64,000 bases of DNA, taken from Actinopolymorpha cephalotaxi. Its GTDB lineage: Bacteria; Actinomycetota; Actinomycetes; Propionibacteriales; Actinopolymorphaceae. The notes under the pieces are model-generated. The model was not told the origin of the DNA. It saw only the letters and a program-made list of their open reading frames with translations, and ran no database searches. The position numbers were made by a program, and so were the translations under genes. Shown here one piece after another: positions 45,574-53,550 of the stretch (positions within the stretch are counted from its first letter, which is position 1; every line of letters starts with the position of its first letter). The stretch spans positions 1,240,001-1,304,000 of the forward strand of contig NZ_JACBZA010000001.1 in assembly GCF_013408535.1 (NCBI RefSeq), read 5' to 3'.

Positions 45574-46755
45574 TCACGAAGGATGGAGGGAGATGATGCG
45601 TCCGTCGTCCTCGAACAACCGGACCGGCCGTGCGAGGGCCTGAGACGCCGCGAGCTCCGTCAGCATCGGGTGTTCCGTCAGCATCGGGTGCTCCGACGTC
45701 AGGGGGTCGCCGTCGAGGCTGAGCCAGCCGCGAACGGCGCCGTACACCCACACGTGGGTGTCGTCCTCGCCCGCCCACAGGGCGAGAACCGTCATCTCCG
45801 GCAGCAGGGCGCGCAGGGTGACGCCGGTGATGCCGTAGACCTCGACACCACCCGGACCGGGGTAGGACTCGATGTCGCACTCGCCGTAGCCGATCCGGAA
45901 GAAACCCCGCTCGCCCCAGCCGGTTCCCCAGCTGTTCTTGGCGATCCAGCACTGTTGGGCGTCGTCGTATCCGACCAGTACGACGCAGTGACCGCCGGTC
46001 GCCGCACCGGACAGGTGCCGGTAGACACCCGACCGGTAGCTGAAGAAGTCCTGGTACACCACGAGGCACGCGACGACCGCGCCGTAGGTGCGCAGGTGTT
46101 CCTTGATCGCGCCCGGGTCGGCGCCGATCCGGGTGAAGCCGGTGACCCGCACCCGCCGGTCGAGCCAGCCGGGGTCCAGGCCGGCGTCGTCGGCGTCGTC
46201 CGGGGAGTACTCGAAGCAGTCCTCGAACGCCACGCCGTTCTCGGCGACCGACGGCAGCAGCCGGCCAGGCCACCACCCGGTGCCCGCGCCCGCACCGTCT
46301 GACCGGCCGTATCCATGGAACGCGTGTGCTTCGGACAGGTCCAGCGGCAGGTCGGGCATCTGCCGGGTGAACCGAGCGACGTGCTCGACGGCCGCCAGCG
46401 TCGCGAACGCCACACAGCTTCCGCAGGGCCCCTGGTCCTTGACCGGGGTGGTGTAGTCGACGCCGGCCACGTCGCGCAGGTCGAAGTGGCCCGCGTCGCC
46501 GCCGTCGCCGTCGGTTCCCCTCGACCGGTCCCCGGAGCGGGGATCCGGAGGGGCCGGCGTCGCCGGGACGGTGACCCGGGGCCCGCGCGGGTCGGCCTCG
46601 GCCGCGCGGGGCCTCGGCAGCGGGACGCGGACCCGGCCGGCGCGTTCGCTCTCCGACAGCGCCGTCATCGGGTTGCGCGCCATCTCCCAGGGCGTGCCGG
46701 CGCCGGTCAGCGTCCGGCCGAGGTCGACCAGATCGAGGGGCTGGTGAACAGGCAT
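45574..46755 (-). CDS. C1A papain-family cysteine protease
   Basis: 393 residues. The catalytic set is complete: Gln108 (oxyanion), Cys114 (DQGPCGSCVAFATLA), His256 (GGHCVVLVGYDD) and Asn274 (AKNSWGTGWGERGFF). A pro-region-like N-terminus of about 90 residues is Arg/Pro-rich. No signal peptide or twin-arginine motif is visible, so the enzyme appears cytoplasmic or exported by an unusual route. After the peptidase domain there is a C-terminal domain of about 75 residues (MTVLALWAGEDDTHVWVYGA, GWLSLDG) containing a tandem E-H-P-M-L-T duplication. GGGGGA precedes the ATG at 46755. A chagasin-type inhibitor gene lies nearby, and the downstream small gene repeats the C-terminal domain. Confidence 0.9.
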   Translation of the reverse strand: MPVHQPLDLVDLGRTLTGAGTPWEMARNPMTALSESERAGRVRVPLPRPRAAEADPRGPRVTVPATPAPPDPRSGDRSRGTDGDGGDAGHFDLRDVAGVDYTTPVKDQGPCGSCVAFATLAAVEHVARFTRQMPDLPLDLSEAHAFHGYGRSDGAGAGTGWWPGRLLPSVAENGVAFEDCFEYSPDDADDAGLDPGWLDRRVRVTGFTRIGADPGAIKEHLRTYGAVVACLVVYQDFFSYRSGVYRHLSGAATGGHCVVLVGYDDAQQCWIAKNSWGTGWGERGFFRIGYGECDIESYPGPGGVEVYGITGVTLRALLPEMTVLALWAGEDDTHVWVYGAVRGWLSLDGDPLTSEHPMLTEHPMLTELAASQALARPVRLFEDDGRIISLHPS

Positions 46756-47005
46756 GGTTCCCCCGTGGGCGGTTCCGGTGGATCGGGGACTCCGGTCGCC
46801 TGCGGGTACGCCGGTGCGGGCCCGGCGGCCGGTCTGATGAGACGGTCTGGTGGAACGATCTGACGGGACGAGCACGAGAGGCCGTGGCGCGGGTCGACGG
46901 CGCCTTTCGGTGGGCCGCCGAAGCGTGCGGGCCCGGTGCTCTGCGACGTCTCCATGGACGCCCTCCAAGGGGTCCCGGGGTATTGACTTCCGGGGCCTTG
47001 CGTTC

Positions 47006-47034
47006 TGGGTACTCCTATGTGAGAAGAGTGACAA
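47006..47034 (-). promoter_or_regulatory. candidate promoter of the papain-like protease operon
   Basis: On the minus strand TTGTCA (47034-47029), a 17-base spacer and TACCCA (47011-47006) resemble a housekeeping promoter. It lies in the 502-base gap between the divergent protease and thyX genes, the most AT-rich part of the neighbourhood. A 250-base leader would result. On the plus strand TAGGCT near 47182 may serve thyX. I see no gene in this gap. Confidence 0.35.
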
Positions 47035-47257
47035 GTGTTAACCGGAAAGTAGTCGTTGCGGTTCGGTGAAAGTTCAGACGCCCTGAAAGGCCTGGTCAGC
47101 GTGGGTTTGGGTGAGATCGGGAGGTCTGCCGGGCACCGGTCGGCACCCCGGCGCGGGTCCCCGGCCTGTCGGCGCGGCGGTCTAGGCTGACGCGGGTCGG
47201 ATGAACGGGACACTTCACGACATCCGGCACGCAGCGACTTTCCGAGGAGGAGCAGGC

Positions 47258-48103
47258 ATGGGTGGTGCGACGGCGGCGACCGGCGTGGACGCACGGACGG
47301 AGGACCAGGCCGTGAGGGGCGAGGGGAGCGAGCCGGTGGAGCCGACGGACAAGGCCGCCGAGGGCGACATGGCCGCCGAGGTCGACGGCGTGGCGGCGGA
47401 GTTCCGCGACGACGTCTCGGTCGAGCTGGTCCGGTCCGCCGCCCGGGACGCCGACGTGCTCTTCGCCGCCCGGGTCTCGACCAAGGGCGAACAGTCCCTG
47501 GACGACGTGGAGGCCGACGCCGAGCGGTCCGCCGGCCTGATCAACTACCTCATGCGGTCCCGGCACGGCAGCCCGTTCGAGCACAACTCGATGACCTTCT
47601 ACGTGCACGCGCCGATCTTCGTCTTCCGCGAGCTGATGCGGCACCGGATCGCCTCCTACAACGAGGAGTCCGGGCGCTACCGCGAGCTGGGACCGGTGTT
47701 CTACGTTCCCGGCCCCGAGCGCAGGCTGGTGCAGGAGGGCAAGCCCGGCCACTACCGGTTCGTGTCGGGTACGCCGGAGCAGCACGCGCTGGTCGAACGC
47801 GAGACCCGAGAGCAGTGCACCCGGGCCTACGCGTCCTACCAGCGCATGCTTGCCGCGGGCGTCGCCCGCGAGGTGGCCCGGATCGTGTTGCCGCTCACGA
47901 TCTACTCCTCGGCCTACGTCACCGTCAACGCCCGCTCGCTGATGAACATCCTGTCGCTGCGCACCAGCCGGGAGGAGTCGGCGGTCCCGTCCTATCCCCA
48001 GCGCGAGATCGAGATGGTGGCCGAGCGGATGGAGGAGGAGTGGGCGCGGCTGATGCCGCTCAGCCACGCCGCCTTCGTCCGCAACGGCCGCGTCTCCCCC
48101 TGA
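47258..48103 (+). CDS. thyX: FAD-dependent thymidylate synthase
   Basis: 281 residues. ThyX methylates dUMP using methylenetetrahydrofolate and reduced FAD. The signature R-H-R-x-x-S is present as ELMRHRIASYNEESGRY; SPFEHNSMTFYVHAPIFVFRE and the later RSLMNILSLRTS follow. About 45 acidic, Glu/Gly-rich residues precede the core (starting VSVELVRSAARDADVL), longer than in most homologues. GAGGAGG at 47244-47250 with 7-base spacing supports the ATG at 47258; the frame is open 19 codons further upstream. It converges on the threonyl-tRNA synthetase gene. Confidence 0.95.
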   Translation: MGGATAATGVDARTEDQAVRGEGSEPVEPTDKAAEGDMAAEVDGVAAEFRDDVSVELVRSAARDADVLFAARVSTKGEQSLDDVEADAERSAGLINYLMRSRHGSPFEHNSMTFYVHAPIFVFRELMRHRIASYNEESGRYRELGPVFYVPGPERRLVQEGKPGHYRFVSGTPEQHALVERETREQCTRAYASYQRMLAAGVAREVARIVLPLTIYSSAYVTVNARSLMNILSLRTSREESAVPSYPQREIEMVAERMEEEWARLMPLSHAAFVRNGRVSP

Positions 48104-48120
48104 GCGAGAGCTCCGCTCAG
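48100..48120. terminator. hairpin containing both stop codons of thyX and the ThrRS gene
   Basis: CTGAGCG (48100-48106) and CGCTCAG (48114-48120) form a perfect 7-bp stem with a 7-base loop. The thyX stop (48101-48103) lies in one arm and the complementary-strand stop of the synthetase (48117-48119) in the other. The convergent genes are separated by only 13 bases. A compact bidirectional terminator is the natural reading. Confidence 0.55.
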
Positions 48121-49469
48121 TCGACGAACCCGAGGTCGCGGCGGCGGTCGGCGACGACCGAAGCCACGGCGTCGACGAAGGCGCCGGCCGGCATCACCGG
48201 TAGCCGTCGGTCGTCGCGCAGCCGGACCGCCACGCTGCCGTCCTCGGCCTCCCGCCCGCCGACCACCGCGAGGTAAGGCACCCGGCGTGGGCGGGCAGCC
48301 CGCACCCGCGCGCCCAGGCTCTCGTCGCGGGCGTCCACGTCCACCCGCAGGCCGGACTCCTCGGCCCGTAGCGCGACCGCACGGGCCGCCTCGGCCTGTG
48401 CCGGGCTCACCGGGAGCACGAGCACCTGGACCGGAGCAAGCCACGGCGGCAGCGCGCCGGCGTAGGCCTCCAGCAGGTAGGCCATCATGCGTTCCATCGA
48501 CGCCAGTACGCTCCGGTGCACCATCGCCGGCCGCTGCCGGCTGCCGTCGGGCGCGACGTACTCCAGGCCGAACCGCTCCGGCTGGTACAGATCCACCTGC
48601 ACGGTCGACAGGGTGAACTCCCGCCCGTGCGCGTCGTACACCTGAACGTCGATCTTCGGGCCGTAGAACGCCGCCTCGCCCCGCACCTCGCGCACCTGCA
48701 CGCCGTGCTGATCCAGCGCGTCCCGCAGGATCGCCTCGGCCCGCTCCCACATCGACGCGTCACCGGCGTAGGACTTGCCCTCCTCCGCCGGGCCGGGCAG
48801 CGACAGCCGGTGGTACGCGGCGCGGATACCGAGCACGTCGTACGCCTCGTCGATCATCGCCAGCGCGCGGACCGCCTCCCGCGCGGCCTGCTCGGGCGGG
48901 CAGAAGATGTGCGCGTCGTTCAGGGTGATGCCGCGCACCCTGGTGAGGCCGCCCACCACCCCCGACCGCTCCATCCGGTACATCGACCCGACCTCACCGA
49001 TCCGCAGCGGCAGCTCCCGGTGGCTGCGCAGCCGGGAGCGGTAGACCAGGGCATGGTGCGGGCACAGCACAGGCCGCAGGACGAGGTCCTCACCGCCCAC
49101 CCGGAACGGCGGGAACATGTCCGGCCCGAAGTGCTGCCAGTGACCGGAGCGTTCGTACAGCGCGCGCTTGCCCACAGCGGGGGTCCGCACGTGCCGGTAG
49201 CCCTGCCGGCGCTCCAGGTCCAGGACGTAGCGCTCGAGTTCGGCGACCACGGCGGCGCCGTCGGGCAGCCAGAGCGGGAAGCCGGCGCCGACGAGTTCGT
49301 CGCCGGTGAAGATGTCGAGCTCGCGGCCGAGCCTGCGGTGGTCGACCGGCCCGTCCCCGGCCCGCTCGCCGGGTTTGTCACGTTCGCAGGGTTCGCGAGG
49401 TTCGACGGGTTCGTCGGGGCCGACGGGTTCGTTGCGCACTGAATCGAAGTGGGAGTGTGGTGCGTTCAT
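48117..49469 (-). CDS. threonyl-tRNA synthetase lacking TGS and editing domains
   Basis: 450 residues, about 190 fewer than E. coli ThrRS. The N-terminal TGS and post-transfer editing domains are absent. The catalytic class II core is intact, with zinc ligands Cys136 (VLCPHH), His187 (NDAHIFC) and His318 (MVHRSVLASMER), the adjacent Asp185, and motif 2 in YRMERSG. The C-terminal anticodon-binding domain is present (WLAPVQVLVLPVSP, RRVPYLAVVGGREAEDG). The first 45 residues are charged and low complexity. It should charge tRNA-Thr without proofreading serine; a full-length ThrRS is presumably encoded elsewhere. A leader peptide with three Thr codons and two hairpins lies upstream. GAAGGAG, 10 bases from the ATG, is in a hairpin stem. 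Confidence 0.93.
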   Translation of the reverse strand: MNAPHSHFDSVRNEPVGPDEPVEPREPCERDKPGERAGDGPVDHRRLGRELDIFTGDELVGAGFPLWLPDGAAVVAELERYVLDLERRQGYRHVRTPAVGKRALYERSGHWQHFGPDMFPPFRVGGEDLVLRPVLCPHHALVYRSRLRSHRELPLRIGEVGSMYRMERSGVVGGLTRVRGITLNDAHIFCPPEQAAREAVRALAMIDEAYDVLGIRAAYHRLSLPGPAEEGKSYAGDASMWERAEAILRDALDQHGVQVREVRGEAAFYGPKIDVQVYDAHGREFTLSTVQVDLYQPERFGLEYVAPDGSRQRPAMVHRSVLASMERMMAYLLEAYAGALPPWLAPVQVLVLPVSPAQAEAARAVALRAEESGLRVDVDARDESLGARVRAARPRRVPYLAVVGGREAEDGSVAVRLRDDRRLPVMPAGAFVDAVASVVADRRRDLGFVD

Positions 49470-49481
49470 CGGGATTCGTCT

Positions 49482-49512
49482 CCTTCGGGTGAGGGAGGGA
49501 GCACCCCGAAAG
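49482..49512 (-). promoter_or_regulatory. hairpin sequestering the ThrRS ribosome-binding site
   Basis: In plus-strand terms CCTTCGGGTG (49482-49491) pairs with CACCCCGAAAG (49502-49512) with one bulge. The minus-strand ribosome site GAAGGAG (49486-49480) lies mostly inside this stem. If formed in the mRNA it should reduce translation of the synthetase. The effect is inferred. Confidence 0.5.
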
Positions 49513-49514
49513 CT

Positions 49515-49547
49515 CGAACGGCCCGGGAGGTGCTCCCGGGCCGTTCG
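49515..49547 (-). terminator. long perfect hairpin in the ThrRS leader (attenuator terminator candidate)
   Basis: CGAACGGCCCGGGAG (49515-49529) and CTCCCGGGCCGTTCG (49533-49547) form a perfect 15-bp stem with a 3-base loop, the strongest hairpin in the window. It lies 46 bases downstream of the leader peptide stop and 45 bases before the synthetase start. A strict T-tract is missing; UUCGAGCUUUCGG follows on the minus strand. Confidence 0.75.
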
Positions 49548-49593
49548 CGTGGGCTGTTCGTCGCCGTTGTCGACTGATCGTTTCTGGAAAGTC

Positions 49594-49680
49594 TCAGGAA
49601 AGATCGTCGGGACGAGGCCGCCGCGTCGCCGGAAGCGACTGCGGCGTCGTCGTGCTGAACAGGACCGACGCGAAGTTCAC
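49594..49680 (-). CDS. threonine-rich leader peptide upstream of the ThrRS gene
   Basis: A 28-codon frame starts at GTG 49680 and ends at TGA 49594-49596. The peptide begins MNFASVLFSTTTPQSLPATR. Thr codons occur at positions 10, 11, 12 and 19, all ACG, with three in a row. The GTG lies 6 bases after a TACGCT -10 box (49692-49687), so the transcript would start at or next to the start codon. The layout of leader peptide, hairpin and threonyl-tRNA synthetase is what ribosome-mediated attenuation requires: scarce charged tRNA-Thr would stall ribosomes at the ACG run and change downstream folding. Not verified by comparison. Confidence 0.65.
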   Translation of the reverse strand: MNFASVLFSTTTPQSLPATRRPRPDDLS

Positions 49681-49686
49681 ACGCCG

Positions 49687-49692
49687 AGCGTA
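49687..49692 (-). promoter_or_regulatory. -10 box of the ThrRS leader transcript
   Basis: TACGCT on the minus strand (49692-49687) followed by 6 bases and the leader peptide GTG. No convincing -35 is seen, as is common for such promoters. The divergent dapA has its own TAGCGT box at 49749-49754. Confidence 0.5.
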
Positions 49693-49762
49693 GCGGAGAT
49701 CGCGGCCGTTCGTGCCGCCACCGGCTCCGCCGCCCAACCACGGACCGGTAGCGTGAGGTCCC

Positions 49763-50680
49763 ATGGCTCCCAGCTCAACGCCTGCCGAGGCGCCCCGCGC
49801 CCCCCTCGGCCGCGTCCTCACCGCGATGGTCACCCCGCTCACCGCCGGTGGCGACCTCGACCTGCCCGCCGCGCAGCGCCTGGCCACCCACCTGGTCGAC
49901 TCCGGCAACGACGGCCTGGTGGTCAGTGGCACCACCGGTGAGTCGCCGACCACCAGTGACGCGGAGAAGGACGCGCTGCTGCGAGCTGTCGTGGAGGCGG
50001 TCGGCGACCGGGCGACCGTGGTCGCCGGCACCGGCACCAACGACACCCGGCACGCCGTCGAGCTGTCGGTCCAGGCGGAGAAGGCCGGCGCGCACGGCCT
50101 GCTCGTGGTGACGCCCTACTACAACAAGCCCCCGCAGGAAGGCCTGCTGGCGCACTTCCGCACCATCGCCGACTCCACCGGCCTGCCGGTGATGCTGTAC
50201 GACATCCCCGGCCGCACCGGCACCGCGATCGCGACCGAGACGCTGGTCCGGCTCGCCGAGCACGACCGGATCGTCGCCGTGAAGGACGCGAAGGGCGACA
50301 TCGCCGGCACCACCGCCGTGCTGGCGCGCTCCGACCTCGCCTACTACAGCGGCTCCGACGAGTGGAACCTCGCCCTGCTGGCGACCGGCGCCGTCGGCGT
50401 GGTGAGCGTCGTCTCGCACGTCGCGTCCAGGGAGTACGCCGACATGGTCGCCGCCGTCGACGCGGGTGACCTCGCGTCCGCGCGGGCGATCGACCGCCGC
50501 CTGGTCCCCGCGTTCCAGGCGATCATGACCCGAACCCAAGGAGCGATCATGGCCAAGGCCGCGCTCGAAGTGCTGGGCGTCCTGCCCGGCCGAACCGTCC
50601 GACCTCCGCTGGTCCCGGCCACGGAGGACCAGCTCAGGGAGCTGGAAGCCGACCTGCGGGCGGCTGGACTCACCTCATGA
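49763..50680 (+). CDS. dapA: 4-hydroxy-tetrahydrodipicolinate synthase
   Basis: 305 residues. DapA condenses pyruvate with aspartate semialdehyde, the first step of the lysine/DAP branch. The Schiff-base lysine is Lys174 (IVAVKDAKGD), Tyr146 is in MLYDIPGRTG, and SGTTGESPT binds pyruvate. Length and order of motifs are standard, in contrast to the two diverged relatives at 52.4 and 55 kb. The ATG lies 8 bases after TAGCGT (49749-49754), which again suggests a leaderless mRNA. It overlaps the RNase J gene by 4 bases (ATGA), the usual actinobacterial pairing. Confidence 0.97.
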   Translation: MAPSSTPAEAPRAPLGRVLTAMVTPLTAGGDLDLPAAQRLATHLVDSGNDGLVVSGTTGESPTTSDAEKDALLRAVVEAVGDRATVVAGTGTNDTRHAVELSVQAEKAGAHGLLVVTPYYNKPPQEGLLAHFRTIADSTGLPVMLYDIPGRTGTAIATETLVRLAEHDRIVAVKDAKGDIAGTTAVLARSDLAYYSGSDEWNLALLATGAVGVVSVVSHVASREYADMVAAVDAGDLASARAIDRRLVPAFQAIMTRTQGAIMAKAALEVLGVLPGRTVRPPLVPATEDQLRELEADLRAAGLTS

Positions 50681-52368
50681 GCCACCCGCACCCCGAACTC
50701 GGCGCCCCCGCACAGCTTCCTCCCGGCGCGCTCCGCGTCACCCCGCTCGGCGGTCTCGGTGAGATCGGCCGCAACATGACGGTCTTCGAGCACGACGGCC
50801 GACTGCTGATCGTCGACTGCGGCGTGCTCTTCCCCGAGGACAAGCACCCCGGCGTCGACCTGATCCTGCCCGACTTCGAGCCGATCCGGGACCGCCTGGA
50901 CGACATCGAGGCGCTGGTCCTCACCCACGGGCACGAGGACCACATCGGCGCCGTGCCGTACCTCCTGCGCGAACGCCGCGACATCCCGGTGGTCGGTTCC
51001 CAGCTCACCCTGGCGCTGCTGGACGGGAAGCTGCGCGAGCACCGGCTGCGCGACGTTCCGCACCACGTCGTCCGCGAACGTCAGCGCATCCAGTTCGGCC
51101 CGTTCGACCTGGAGTTCGTGTCGGTCAACCACTCGATCCCGGACGCGCTGGCGGTGGCCATCCGCACCGGCGCGGGGACCGTCCTGCACACCGGCGACTT
51201 CAAGATGGACCAGCTTCCGCTGGACCGCAGGCTCACCGACCTGCGGGCGTTCGCCCGGCTGGGGGAGGAGGGCGTCGACCTGTTCCTGGTCGACTCGACG
51301 AACGCCGAGATGCCCGGCTTCACCGTCTCCGAGCGCGACATCACCCCGACGATCGACCGGGTCTTCGCCCGGGCCGACCGCCGGATCATCGTCGCCTGCT
51401 TCGCCTCGCACGTGCACCGCGTCCAGCAGGTGATGGACGCCGCGGTCGAGCACGGCCGCAAGGTCGCCTACGTCGGCCGGTCGATGGTCCGCAACATGGG
51501 CATCGCCAGCGACCTGGGGTTCCTGCGGGTGCCGCCGAACACCGTGATCGACGTACGCGAGGTGGACAAGTACGAGCCCAACGAGGTGGTGCTGATCTCC
51601 ACCGGTTCGCAGGGCGAGCCGCTGTCGGCGCTGTCCCGCATCGCCGCCCGTGACCACCCGCAGATCCGGATCGAGGTCGGCGACACGGTCGTGCTGGCGT
51701 CGTCGCTGATCCCCGGCAACGAGAACGCCGTCTACCGCGTGATCAACGGCCTGTCCCGGTGGGGCGCCAACGTCGTGCACAAGGGCAACGCGCTCGTGCA
51801 CGTGTCCGGCCACGCCTCCGCCGGTGAACTGCTCTACTGCTACAACATCATCCGGCCGCGCAACGTCATGCCGGTGCACGGCGAGATCCGGCACATGCGT
51901 GCCAACGCCGACCTCGCGGTGTCCACCGGTGTGGCCCGCGAACGCGTCGTCCTCGCCGAGGACGGCGTGGTGGTCGACCTGATCGACGGTGTCGCCAGGA
52001 TCGCCGGCAAGGTCGACTGCGGTTACGTCTACGTCGACGGCTCGACGGTAGGCGACATCACCGAGACGTCGCTGAAGGACCGGCGCATCCTCGGCGAAGA
52101 AGGCTTCATCACCGTCATCGTGGTGGTCGACTCGGTGACCGGGAAGGTCACCGGTGGGCCGGAGATCAAGGCCCGCGGCTTCGCCGAGGACGACTCGGTC
52201 TTCGATCCGGTACGCGAGAAGATCTCCGACGCGCTGGACCGGGCCGGCCGCGACGGCGTGGACGACACCTACCAGCTGCAGCAGCTGATCCGGCGCACCA
52301 TCGGCAAGTGGGTGAGCGACACCCACCGCCGCCGGCCGATGATCATTCCGGTGGTCGTGGAGGTCTGA
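50677..52368 (+). CDS. rnj: ribonuclease J
   Basis: 563 residues. A beta-lactamase-fold/beta-CASP ribonuclease with 5'-3' exo- and endonuclease activity. The zinc motif H84-G-H-E-D-H89 lies in LTHGHEDHIGAVPYLL. LGGLGEIGRNM opens the protein, HTGDFKMDQLPLD carries the bridging Asp, and GHASAGELLYCYNIIRP marks the beta-CASP C-terminus. A final C-terminal dimerisation region (KDRRILGEEGFITVIVVVD and ETRRRPMIIPVVVEV-like ending) is present. It is translationally coupled to dapA and converges, 13 bases apart, on a DHDPS-family gene. Confidence 0.96.
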   Translation: MSHPHPELGAPAQLPPGALRVTPLGGLGEIGRNMTVFEHDGRLLIVDCGVLFPEDKHPGVDLILPDFEPIRDRLDDIEALVLTHGHEDHIGAVPYLLRERRDIPVVGSQLTLALLDGKLREHRLRDVPHHVVRERQRIQFGPFDLEFVSVNHSIPDALAVAIRTGAGTVLHTGDFKMDQLPLDRRLTDLRAFARLGEEGVDLFLVDSTNAEMPGFTVSERDITPTIDRVFARADRRIIVACFASHVHRVQQVMDAAVEHGRKVAYVGRSMVRNMGIASDLGFLRVPPNTVIDVREVDKYEPNEVVLISTGSQGEPLSALSRIAARDHPQIRIEVGDTVVLASSLIPGNENAVYRVINGLSRWGANVVHKGNALVHVSGHASAGELLYCYNIIRPRNVMPVHGEIRHMRANADLAVSTGVARERVVLAEDGVVVDLIDGVARIAGKVDCGYVYVDGSTVGDITETSLKDRRILGEEGFITVIVVVDSVTGKVTGGPEIKARGFAEDDSVFDPVREKISDALDRAGRDGVDDTYQLQQLIRRTIGKWVSDTHRRRPMIIPVVVEV

Positions 52369-52381
52369 TCCTTCGGCGCGC

Positions 52382-53428
52382 TCAGCCGGCGAGGGCGTCC
52401 AGTTGCTTGAGCAGGGCAGCGCGTTCGCCGGCGGGCAGCGCCGGGGCGTACGGGTCGAACGCGACCTCGGCGGGCAGCAGGCCCTGCCAGGCCGCCACCC
52501 AGGCCATCCGCTGGACGTAGCCCTCCATCGGTTCGCGGAACGTCAACCGGGCAAGGGCGTCCAGCCGCCCGGAGGCGCGGACGAACCCCGCGAGGTCGCC
52601 GCGCGTCCAGGTGTCCAGGACGGCTGCCGACCACGCGGGCAGCGCGGCGGCGATCCCGAGCAGCGCCGCCTGGGCGCCCCACATCAGCGACGGCCCGTAC
52701 ATCCGGTCCTCGCCGGTGAACACCAGCGCGTCCGGTGCCGTGGCGGTGGCCGTCTCGAGCAGGTCCTGACAGGCCATCGCGTCGTCCAGCAAGGCCAGCT
52801 TGACACCGCACACCCAGGGCAGCGTGAGGAGCTCGGCGACCGTGGCCGCGTCGTACTGCAGCCGGCTCGCCCGCTCGTACAACACGAACGCCACCAGCGG
52901 AAGCCCGACCTCCTCGCCGAGCCGGACGTGCAGGTCGACCGTCGCGGCCCGGTCGGCATACGGCACGGGGGACACCAGCAGAGCCCGGGCACCGGCGTCG
53001 CGCAGCCTCGCTCCGAGTGCGACGAGCTCGTCCGGCGTGCCGGCGTCGGCGGGCAGCGACAGCCCGGCCACGACCGGCGCCCCGGTCGCGTCACCGCACT
53101 CGCGGACCAGGAAGGTCAGGTCGCGGGCGGTGAGGTGGACGCCGCGCCCGGTGTGCGCGCCGACCGCCAGGCCACGAGAACCGGCCTCGACGAGCGCCGC
53201 GGCGTACGGCGCCACGGCCGAGCGCGCCACGGTGCCGTCGGGGTGGAACGGCGTGAGCGTGGCGGCCACGAGCCCACCCCGCAGCAGGTCGCGCACCTGC
53301 GCGACGGCCGGAGTCGTGCCGGGCGCCGGGCCGGACGACGCCTCCGGCGCTGCGCCGGGCGCCGCGCCGGTGGCGGCGCCGGCTGGGTCGGTCGGTGAGT
53401 TTCCGGGCGATCCTGGACTGGCGGTCAT
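52382..53428 (-). CDS. DHDPS/N-acetylneuraminate lyase family protein (diverged)
   Basis: 348 residues. A class I aldolase-type TIM barrel: the predicted Schiff-base lysine is Lys210 (VCGVKLALLDD) and the tyrosine is in FVLYERASRLQYD. The pyruvate loop, normally GTTGE, is replaced by GAHTGRGVHLT, so the substrate is unlikely to be that of DapA. About 40 Pro/Ala/Gly-rich residues precede the barrel. It is divergent from the regulator gene at 53551, with an operator between them, and is probably part of a sugar-acid or related catabolic pathway. Confidence 0.85.
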   Translation of the reverse strand: MTASPGSPGNSPTDPAGAATGAAPGAAPEASSGPAPGTTPAVAQVRDLLRGGLVAATLTPFHPDGTVARSAVAPYAAALVEAGSRGLAVGAHTGRGVHLTARDLTFLVRECGDATGAPVVAGLSLPADAGTPDELVALGARLRDAGARALLVSPVPYADRAATVDLHVRLGEEVGLPLVAFVLYERASRLQYDAATVAELLTLPWVCGVKLALLDDAMACQDLLETATATAPDALVFTGEDRMYGPSLMWGAQAALLGIAAALPAWSAAVLDTWTRGDLAGFVRASGRLDALARLTFREPMEGYVQRMAWVAAWQGLLPAEVAFDPYAPALPAGERAALLKQLDALAG

Positions 53429-53521
53429 GGTCCCCGAGTCTGCCCTGTCCGGGGCCGGATGCCGATGGGCACGCCGTTTTCGTGAAGCCGTCCGTCCTCA
53501 CCGGCCGAGAGTGCGGGCGGG

Positions 53522-53541
53522 GTTACGGCGCAGGCCGTAAC
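53522..53541. promoter_or_regulatory. operator palindrome, site 1
   Basis: GTTACGGC-GCAG-GCCGTAAC, perfect 8-bp arms, containing TTACGG-N6-CCGTAA. The right arm runs into TAACGT (53538-53543), the likely -10 of the regulator gene whose ATG is 7 bases further on. Matching sites occur at 57059 and 57300. It lies between the divergent DHDPS-family and regulator genes and could control both. Confidence 0.7.
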
Positions 53542-53550
53542 GTACGCGCC

